DNA of 13,204 nt from an uncultured Flavobacterium sp. (lineage in GTDB: Bacteria > Bacteroidota > Bacteroidia > Flavobacteriales > Flavobacteriaceae), in contig CAMPIZ010000014.1 in the NCBI GenBank assembly GCA_946886675.1, positions 1-13,204 of the forward strand. The letters run 5' to 3'. The translations under genes were made by a program, and so were the position numbers. The notes under the pieces are model-generated. The model was given only the letters and a program-made list of their open reading frames with translations, made no database searches and had not been told where the DNA came from. Shown in pieces: positions 7,917 through 13,204 of the stretch; position 1 is the first letter of the stretch, and each line of letters opens with the position of its first letter.

Positions 7917-8252
7917 TTACAGTTTTTCTGTTTTATCCCTTATAAAAGCTGGTTTATTGCTGTGCAAGCTGGATAAAACATATTCTAATTCATCCTGATT
8001 GCAGTAGTAATCATCTATTTTACCATAAGAAGTGTATGAGGAAACATTAAAACCATCTTCAATATCGTTATACCAGATCACTTTTTTTCCAAAAATAGCA
8101 ACGACCCAAAAGCCGCCTTCATTACCATATTCAGGTTCATTCCATTTTTCCGGTGAAACTTTTATTAATTCCCAAAGTTGTTTTTCCCTGTCATTTAGTT
8201 CTTCAGGTTTTATATAGGTGCTCAGTTCTTCAAGTGTTATGGGCTTCCACAT
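7917..8252 (-). CDS. Small uncharacterised protein coupled to the AraC-type regulator
   Basis: This is a 111-residue, acidic, soluble protein with no signal peptide or membrane segment. Its N-terminus (WKPITLEELSTYIKPEELNDREKQLWELIK) looks helical. The second half, with WVVAIFGKKVIWYNDIEDGF followed by NVSSYTSYGKIDDYYCNQDEL (about 48-88), looks like a compact beta-rich fold. From memory, small bacterial proteins with a similar 'VVA..G..V.yy.DvEeGFN.S' and 'NQdeL' pattern exist, but I know no function for them. The ATG shares one base with the stop of the AraC-like gene (TAATG), so the two are very likely translated together. It could be a cofactor or antagonist of the regulator, or an unrelated passenger. 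Codon use looks like its neighbours. The gene is real by coupling and composition; the function is unknown. Confidence 0.75.
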   Translation of the reverse strand: MWKPITLEELSTYIKPEELNDREKQLWELIKVSPEKWNEPEYGNEGGFWVVAIFGKKVIWYNDIEDGFNVSSYTSYGKIDDYYCNQDELEYVLSSLHSNKPAFIRDKTEKL

Positions 8253-9124
8253 TACGCATTTGTATTTATAGACATCAGGTATTTTTTTGGAGTGGTGCCA
8301 AATTTCTTTTTAAAAGCAGCAATAAAATGGCTCGCGGTACTGTAGCCAATGCGCAGGCCTACCTCGTTTACATTATAAGTACCGCTGTCAAGCAGTTTGC
8401 GGGCATATTCCATTTTATAATCAAAAAGGAAACTGTAAACACTATCACCATATATCTGCTTAAAGCCCATCTTAAGCTTTTTCAGGTTTATGCCTACCTG
8501 GTCTGCCAGTTCCTGTAACCCCGGTGGTTCGGCCATATTGGCAATTACAATGTCTTTAGCTTTTCTTATTTTTATTACATTCTCTTCATCAATTAAAAAA
8601 GGACATTGTTCTGCATTGGGGTCCTCCGCCCGGTTAAAGTAAAGGCTCAGCAGCTCATATACTTTACCCTTAAAATAGAGTTTTTTAATGCTTTGGTGCA
8701 GATTAAAGTGAAAAAGCTGGTTAAGGGCGATTGCCATTGAAGGGCTTATCTTATCGTCCTTATAATACTTTTTGTCTTTATTATCTTCACTCAGGAAGGG
8801 AATATAATCAGCTTCTTCTGAAAAGAAACTATGAAATTTTTTAATGGAAATTAGTACCGATATTACCCATGAGTGCGGGGCAATTTCAAGGTGTACAGGC
8901 AGTTCTTTTTGCGGGTTGTAAAGAAAAAGCGAAAGCTCTTCCCTTAGGTCAAGCGCATATCGGCCCTGGTTAAAAATAAACTTGGCGCGGCCTTTAATAC
9001 CAAAGTGAAATTGAATGAGGTCTACATTTACATCCCTTTCAAAATGAGAGGTTTCGTCGCTGTCGTTCTGAAAACGAAGTACAAAAAAATCATCCTCAAT
9101 TTTAATTTCCTCATGAGAACCCAT
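8252..9124 (-). CDS. AraC family transcriptional regulator, PchR-like
   Basis: This is a 290-residue DNA-binding regulator. The N-terminal 170 residues or so form a cupin-like or ligand-sensing region. The C-terminal 100 residues carry the AraC double helix-turn-helix: first HTH around 201-222 (GLQELADQVGINLKKLKMGF), second around 250-272, ending in the family signature IGYSTASHFIAAFKKKFGTTPKKYL (259-283). The pattern 'LA..VG.N..KLK.GFK..YG' is like the PchR subgroup, known for siderophore and iron control in Pseudomonas. It sits divergent to hemA-hemC and upstream of hemH in the same direction, so the natural inference is that it controls heme or iron genes, possibly including its own promoter region. 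The effector cannot be deduced. The start at 9124 is 47 nt from the near edge of the palindrome at 9171-9187. Confidence 0.9.
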   Translation of the reverse strand: MGSHEEIKIEDDFFVLRFQNDSDETSHFERDVNVDLIQFHFGIKGRAKFIFNQGRYALDLREELSLFLYNPQKELPVHLEIAPHSWVISVLISIKKFHSFFSEEADYIPFLSEDNKDKKYYKDDKISPSMAIALNQLFHFNLHQSIKKLYFKGKVYELLSLYFNRAEDPNAEQCPFLIDEENVIKIRKAKDIVIANMAEPPGLQELADQVGINLKKLKMGFKQIYGDSVYSFLFDYKMEYARKLLDSGTYNVNEVGLRIGYSTASHFIAAFKKKFGTTPKKYLMSINTNA

Positions 9125-9170
9125 AGCGATATTTTTTTTGTGGGTTTTTTAAAAAATTAAATTTGCTTTA

Positions 9171-9187
9171 TTTAGAATTGTTCTAAA
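9171..9187. promoter_or_regulatory. Palindromic operator-like site (TTTAGAA-TTG-TTCTAAA)
   Basis: A perfect 7-bp inverted repeat with a 3-nt spacer lies in the divergent region between the AraC-type gene and hemA. The symmetry extends by three further pairs (9167-9169 with 9189-9191) after one mismatch. The form resembles operators of dimeric metalloregulators (Fur/PerR/Irr or DtxR-like proteins). It is 47-63 nt upstream of the araC-like start and about 165 nt upstream of hemA, so it more likely acts on the leftward promoter. The palindrome is directly visible; the regulator is inferred. Confidence 0.5.
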
Positions 9188-9319
9188 CAAATAATTCGCA
9201 AAACATTGATTTCATTGCAAATTTAGGTTATTTAAGGTTTAAAAAAGCATTTTGGGTTAAAATATCCCACAGCGACACAAAAAGAACTTTCAGCGTTATT
9301 TTTTAATAAGCCTTAGTGA

Positions 9320-9327
9320 TAATTTTG
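9320..9327 (+). promoter_or_regulatory. Probable hemA promoter, -7 element TAATTTTG
   Basis: TAATTTTG matches the Bacteroidota -7 consensus TAnnTTTG exactly and lies 25 nt before the hemA ATG at 9353, giving a leader of roughly 20 nt. The -33 position at 19-nt spacing reads TATT (9297-9300), a poor match to TTTG, so activation by a regulator is possible. The -33 zone lies in an AT-rich inverted repeat (TTATT-TTTT-AATAA, 9296-9309). Confidence 0.5.
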
Positions 9328-9337
9328 TGAAACTTTT

Positions 9338-9344
9338 AGGAAAG
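9338..9344 (+). promoter_or_regulatory. Ribosome binding site deciding the hemA start
   Basis: AGGAAAG lies 8 nt before the ATG at 9353. It is too close to serve the in-frame GTG at 9344, which its last base overlaps. This favours the ATG. Confidence 0.5.
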
Positions 9345-9352
9345 TGGATAAT

Positions 9353-10609
9353 ATGGATAATAATAACTTGTCGAGGCATCAATACTTCTATGCAGTTGGG
9401 TTGAGTTACAGAAAGGCAGATGCCGAGATCAGGGGTAAATTCAGCCTGGGAAGTGAAGCCAAGACCGGTGTTTTGCTGCAGGCTAAAAATGAAGGTATAG
9501 AAAGCCTGGTGGTTATTTCTACATGTAACAGGACAGAAATATACGGCTTTGCCGAGCACCCTTTTCAGCTTATAAAATTACTTTGCGATAACAGCCAGGG
9601 CTCTGTAGAGGAGTTCCAGAAGGTTGCTTTTGTATATAAAGGAAAAGAGGCAATAAGCCATGTTTTTCGTGTAGGGACAGGACTTGACAGCCAGATACTG
9701 GGTGATTTTGAAATTATAAGCCAGATGAAATCAGGCTTTATAGAGTCAAAAGCAAACGGACTTGCAAATGCTTTTATGGAGAGGCTGGTAAATTGTGTAA
9801 TACAGGCCAGTAAACGCATAAAGAACGAAACTGAACTCAGTTCGGGGGCTACTTCTGTATCTTTTGCATCGGTACAGTATATTATGAATAATGTTGCAGA
9901 TGTAAAAAGCAAAAACATTGTTCTTTTCGGAACCGGAAAAATTGGCCGCAATACCTGCGAAAATCTTGTTAAACACACCAAGAACGATCATATAATACTT
10001 GTAAACCGTACCAGGGAAAAAGCTGAAAAAGTAGCCGGAAAATTCAATCTTATCGTTAAGGATTATGATGTGCTTCCGCTGGAGATACCAAAAGCTGATG
10101 TGCTGGTAGTGGCAACCGGAGCGCCTTTTCCTACCATTGATAAAGATATACTGGCATTAAAGAAGCCGCTTTTAATACTCGATCTTTCCATTCCAAAAAA
10201 TGTGCACGACAATGTAAAGGAACTGGAGGGTGTTACTGTAGTGCATCTTGACGACCTTTCTAAAATAACCGATGATACCCTGGAGAACAGGAAAAGGCAT
10301 GTTCCTGCAGCCGAAGCTATTATTGAAGAGGTGAAAGAAGAATTTGTACACTGGATGAACGCCAGAAAATTTGCACCTACAATACATGCATTAAAACAAA
10401 AACTGAATTCAATTAAAGACACGGAACTTAAGTTTCAACGCAAAAAAATAAGTAATTTTGATGAAGAGCAGGCTGAAATAATCAGTAAAAGGATAATTCA
10501 TAAAATTACCACCCATTTTGCCAATCATCTTAAAGATACTGATACTATGGTGGATGAGAGCATAGAATGGATAGAAAAAGTCTTTAAGATTGAAAATACT
10601 TCAAAATGA
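9353..10609 (+). CDS. hemA: Glutamyl-tRNA reductase
   Basis: This enzyme of about 418 residues reduces glutamyl-tRNA(Glu) to glutamate-1-semialdehyde with NADPH, the first committed step of C5 tetrapyrrole synthesis. Numbering from the ATG at 9353, the catalytic Cys is C58 in VVISTCNRTEIYG. It is followed by VGTGLDSQILGDFEI (about 107-121), the conserved KRIKNETELSSGATSVSFASV region (about 154-174) and the Rossmann loop LFGTGKIGRN (about 191-200). A C-terminal helical dimerisation region completes the protein, so all three domains are present at normal length. An in-frame GTG nine nt earlier is rejected on ribosome-binding-site spacing. The stop overlaps the hemC start (ATGA). Presence of hemA implies the C5 route rather than ALA synthase. 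HemA is classically feedback-controlled by heme through its N-terminus in enteric bacteria; this cannot be judged here. Confidence 0.97.
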   Translation: MDNNNLSRHQYFYAVGLSYRKADAEIRGKFSLGSEAKTGVLLQAKNEGIESLVVISTCNRTEIYGFAEHPFQLIKLLCDNSQGSVEEFQKVAFVYKGKEAISHVFRVGTGLDSQILGDFEIISQMKSGFIESKANGLANAFMERLVNCVIQASKRIKNETELSSGATSVSFASVQYIMNNVADVKSKNIVLFGTGKIGRNTCENLVKHTKNDHIILVNRTREKAEKVAGKFNLIVKDYDVLPLEIPKADVLVVATGAPFPTIDKDILALKKPLLILDLSIPKNVHDNVKELEGVTVVHLDDLSKITDDTLENRKRHVPAAEAIIEEVKEEFVHWMNARKFAPTIHALKQKLNSIKDTELKFQRKKISNFDEEQAEIISKRIIHKITTHFANHLKDTDTMVDESIEWIEKVFKIENTSK

Positions 10610-11526
10610 ACAAAGCCATAAGAATAGGCACAAGAGATAGTGAGCTTGCCCTGTGGCAGGCTCATACTGTACAAAAGAAGCTCGAAGATTTAGGATATGC
10701 TACACAAATAGTAGCTGTAAAATCGGAAGGTGATATCGTGCTGGATGTACCTCTTTACGAATTTGGAATAACCGGAATATTTACCAAAACGCTGGACATT
10801 GCCATGATAAAAGGGCAGGTGGATATTGCGGTACACTCTATGAAAGATGTTCCTACAAGCCTGCCAAAAGGTATAGTGCAGGCGGCTGTGCTGGAACGTG
10901 CCAATGTGCATGATATACTAGTACACAAAGGCAGTCTGGAGTTTTTACACAGTTCAGGAATAATAGCTACAGGAAGCCTTCGCCGCCAGGCGCAATGGTT
11001 AAACAGACACCCAAACCATAGGGTTGTAGATTTAAGAGGAAATGTAAATACACGGCTTAAAAAACTACAGGACAATAACTGGAATGGTGCTGTATTTGCC
11101 AGCGCAGGGCTGGAGCGTATTAACCTGCTGCCGGAAAACCACATGGTGCTGGACTGGATGATACCCGCTCCTGCACAAGGGGCCATGGTGGCAGTAGCTA
11201 TGGAAAACGATGCTTACTGTAGAGAAGCCCTGGCAAAACTTAATCATAACCAAACCGATGCATGTACATATATTGAACGCCAGTTTTTAAAGAAGCTCGA
11301 AGGCGGATGTACTGCACCCATAGGTGCGCTGGCGACATATATGAACGATGAAATACGGTTTGAAGGAATATTACTTTCTATAGACGGAAAACAAAAAATA
11401 CATATAGAAAAGGCTGTGCCTGTTTCGCAAGACTTTAGTAACTTTGGGAATGAGTGTGCCGAAGAGGTACTTAAAAATGGCGGTGCAGAACTGATGGTGG
11501 AGATACGCAAACAACTTAAAAAGTAG
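10606..11526 (+). CDS. hemC: Hydroxymethylbilane synthase (porphobilinogen deaminase)
   Basis: This 306-residue cytoplasmic enzyme joins four porphobilinogens into hydroxymethylbilane. The N-terminus IRIGTRDSELALWQA is diagnostic. VHSMKDVPT (76-84) contains catalytic D81. The cofactor-binding arginines are visible in IATGSLRRQAQW (120-131) and VDLRGNVNTRL (141-151). The dipyrromethane attachment cysteine is C235 in KLEGGCTAPIGALA. Length and domain order are normal. It overlaps hemA by 4 nt and so is translationally coupled to it. The gene after it is a potassium transporter, not hemD or hemE, so uroporphyrinogen III synthase and decarboxylase must be encoded elsewhere or beyond the transporter. 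Confidence 0.97.
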   Translation: MNKAIRIGTRDSELALWQAHTVQKKLEDLGYATQIVAVKSEGDIVLDVPLYEFGITGIFTKTLDIAMIKGQVDIAVHSMKDVPTSLPKGIVQAAVLERANVHDILVHKGSLEFLHSSGIIATGSLRRQAQWLNRHPNHRVVDLRGNVNTRLKKLQDNNWNGAVFASAGLERINLLPENHMVLDWMIPAPAQGAMVAVAMENDAYCREALAKLNHNQTDACTYIERQFLKKLEGGCTAPIGALATYMNDEIRFEGILLSIDGKQKIHIEKAVPVSQDFSNFGNECAEEVLKNGGAELMVEIRKQLKK

Positions 11527-11529
11527 GTA

Positions 11530-13204
11530 ATGGCGAGAAACCTGGCATATACACTTTCTAAAATTTACGGTTTTATTGACATTGTACTTATTGTCTTCCT
11601 TATTTTCGATTTTGGATATGAAAATGTTATTACCGAGTGGCTAAACCACAAAACCTTATATCTTGGGCTTTTGGTCTTACTGCTGGTAGGTTTTAATATA
11701 CTGCGCATAAGGCATGCCCAAAAACCGGGCAGAAGAAAAATGTTCCGGGCAAATATAATGGTACTGGTAATTACCATGGTTGTTGCTGTTGTTGCATTCA
11801 TTACCGGCGATGAATTTGGCAGGCTGCATGATGTGAGCTATATACTGGATGCCGGTCTTATCATTTACTTTTTCCTCAGGCTTACTAATCTTATCCGTAA
11901 GCTGTATGATATTTACTATAATCCCACCGTATTGTTTGTGGGCAGTTTTGCTGTTATAGGGCTTATAGGCGCCTTTTTGCTTATGCTGCCTAACGCCACA
12001 ACGCATGGCATCAGTTTTACAGACGCCCTTTTTACTTCTATAAGCGCTGTATGTGTTACCGGGCTGGTAGTAGTGGATACTGCCAAAGATTTTACCCCCA
12101 TGGGCCGTACAGTAATTATTGTACTTATTCAGCTGGGAGGTATAGGGATGCTTACATTTACTTCCTTTTTTGCTTATTTCTTTAAGCAGGGCTCTACATT
12201 TAGAGAGGGGATGAATGTAAGTACTTTTATGGACAGCGAAGGCCTGCACGATGTAATGCGTCTGGCAATGCGTGTTGTGGTATTTACATTGAGTATTGAG
12301 ATGGTAGGAGCCATATTTATTTATTACAGCATAAACGATATACCGGATATAAAAAACAAATTTTTCTTTTCGGTATTCCATTCCATATCGGCATTTTGTA
12401 ATGCCGGTTTTTCTACACTTTCAGCAGGGCTTAATGACAGCGCACTTAAAGCGGCTTATTCCTTTCAGTGGATTGTAATGCACTTAGTAATACTGGGAGG
12501 ATTAGGTTACAACATAGTATTTAACTTTTTAAAATATATAAAGCAGCTTACTATAAACAGTATTATAAACAGAAAGCTTTATTCCCCTGTAAGAGTATTT
12601 ACCCTCAACTCAAAACTGGTGGTAGTTACCACGGCCATATTGCTTACCACGGGAACATTGTTTTTTTATTTTACCGAAAGCGGCAACCTTTTTCAGGATA
12701 AAGGCTTTTTCGGCAAATTTACAGCAGCTGGTTTTACATCGGTTACGGCCAGGACTGCAGGGTTCAATACGTTTGATTTTGCCGACCTCAGCATGCCGGC
12801 CATACTTTTTGTTATCCTGCTTATGTGGATAGGTGCTTCACCGGGCTCTACCGGAGGTGGTATTAAAACCAGTACTTTTGCACTGGCAACCCTTAATATT
12901 ATATCTATTGCAAAGGGTAAAGAACAGATAGAGCTAAGGGGAAGAAAAATAAATAACCAGTCGGTTAAACGTGCTTTTGCCATTATCTGCATATCACTTA
13001 TAGTTATAGGGATAGGCATTTTAATGATATTGTTTTTTGAAAAAGATTTCACACTTATACAAATTGCTTTCGAAACCTTCTCTGCTTTCAGTACCGTAGG
13101 GCTCAGTCTGGGTATAACTGCAGGGCTTAGTGTGGGCAGCAAATATGTTTTGATTTTTGTAATGTTTTTTGGCAGGATAGGTTTACTCAACCTTTTAATA
13201 GGTA
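11530..13204 (+). CDS. TrkH/KtrB-type potassium uptake transporter (3' end outside window)
   Basis: The frame is open from the ATG, 3 nt after hemC, to the window edge (558 codons). It encodes a K+-translocating membrane subunit of the TrkH/KtrB superfamily with four pore repeats. The selectivity-filter segments are visible: VTGLVVVDT (near residue 177), FCNAGFSTLS (near 289-298), TARTAGFNTF (near 406-415) and FSTVGLSLG (near 520-528). The intramembrane gating loop GASPGSTGGGIKT is at about 435-447. Canonical KtrB-like sequence begins only near residue 131 (NPTVLFVGSFAVIG), so about 130 residues with three predicted membrane helices precede it. GRIGLLN near the edge is the usual last pore-helix region, so only a short C-terminal tail should be missing. 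A KtrA/TrkA-type RCK subunit is expected next but is not in view. Gene order suggests read-through from hemC. Confidence 0.93.
   Translation, partial: MARNLAYTLSKIYGFIDIVLIVFLIFDFGYENVITEWLNHKTLYLGLLVLLLVGFNILRIRHAQKPGRRKMFRANIMVLVITMVVAVVAFITGDEFGRLHDVSYILDAGLIIYFFLRLTNLIRKLYDIYYNPTVLFVGSFAVIGLIGAFLLMLPNATTHGISFTDALFTSISAVCVTGLVVVDTAKDFTPMGRTVIIVLIQLGGIGMLTFTSFFAYFFKQGSTFREGMNVSTFMDSEGLHDVMRLAMRVVVFTLSIEMVGAIFIYYSINDIPDIKNKFFFSVFHSISAFCNAGFSTLSAGLNDSALKAAYSFQWIVMHLVILGGLGYNIVFNFLKYIKQLTINSIINRKLYSPVRVFTLNSKLVVVTTAILLTTGTLFFYFTESGNLFQDKGFFGKFTAAGFTSVTARTAGFNTFDFADLSMPAILFVILLMWIGASPGSTGGGIKTSTFALATLNIISIAKGKEQIELRGRKINNQSVKRAFAIICISLIVIGIGILMILFFEKDFTLIQIAFETFSAFSTVGLSLGITAGLSVGSKYVLIFVMFFGRIGLLNLLIG

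Noticed and set aside
2609..9124. Possible defence or toxin-antitoxin island
   Set aside because: All genes but one are recognisable housekeeping, transport or regulatory genes; there is no nuclease, toxin, integrase or composition shift.
9145..9156. TTTTTTAAAAAA palindrome before the AraC-type gene
   Set aside because: It is a homopolymer junction expected by chance in an AT-rich promoter region; there is no evidence that it is a binding site.
9253..9269. TGGG...CCCA hairpin in the araC-hemA intergenic region
   Set aside because: The stem is only 4 bp with a mismatch beyond it and has no T-run, so it is not a terminator or convincing operator.
9344..9352. GTG start for hemA
   Set aside because: The AGGAAAG site overlaps it; the ATG at 9353 has proper 8-nt spacing.
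11677..12381. Long open frame antisense to the potassium transporter (234 codons)
   Set aside because: The plus frame carries all TrkH/KtrB motifs through the same bases; the antisense product is low-complexity and family-like to nothing, so it is a shadow.
12693..13190. Antisense open frame over the 3' part of the transporter
   Set aside because: It is fully overlapped by the gating loop and pore segments of the real gene, and has a composition typical of a shadow frame.

Overview
This 13.2 kb window looks like the chromosome of a Bacteroidota member, most likely a flavobacterium (Flavobacteriaceae). The basis is AT-rich coding DNA with heavy use of ATA (Ile) and AGG (Arg) codons, weak or absent Shine-Dalgarno sites, a TAnnTTTG-type promoter element before hemA, and flavobacterial-looking versions of HemA, HemH, HemJ and the paired DUF2157/GDYXXLXY proteins. 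I see no mobile element, CRISPR array, rRNA or tRNA.

Left part (1-2589, plus strand): the 3' part of a membrane fatty-acid-hydroxylase/sterol-desaturase family enzyme, then a polytopic DUF2157 membrane protein that overlaps a small GDYXXLXY-domain protein by 11 nt. A perfect 13-bp hairpin at 2575-2604, with T-runs on both strands, ends this unit. It also serves as terminator for the convergent minus-strand genes.

Middle part (2609-9124, all minus strand): read in transcription order, these are an AraC/PchR-like regulator, a small uncharacterised protein, ferrochelatase (hemH), a MATE-family exporter, a HemJ-type protoporphyrinogen oxidase, an NtrY-like sensor histidine kinase and an enoyl-CoA hydratase. 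The junctions are very tight (two TAATG 1-nt overlaps, one ATGA overlap, gaps of 5 and 12 nt), so translational coupling and at least one long operon are likely. The only real gap is the 94 nt before hemH.

Right part (9353-13204, plus strand): hemA (glutamyl-tRNA reductase) and hemC (hydroxymethylbilane synthase) overlap by ATGA. They are followed after 3 nt by a TrkH/KtrB-type potassium transporter that runs off the window.

The window therefore centres on a divergent heme-biosynthesis locus. Early steps (hemA, hemC) run right and late steps (hemJ, hemH) run left, with an AraC-type regulator at the divergence point. The 228-nt divergent intergenic region holds a perfect TTTAGAA-TTG-TTCTAAA palindrome, which resembles a metalloregulator operator. 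Nothing here is clearly a new molecular system. The points most worth checking are this operator, the MATE exporter and histidine kinase embedded among heme genes, the cysteine-rich insert of the ferrochelatase, the small protein coupled to the regulator, and the extra N-terminal membrane domain of the potassium transporter.
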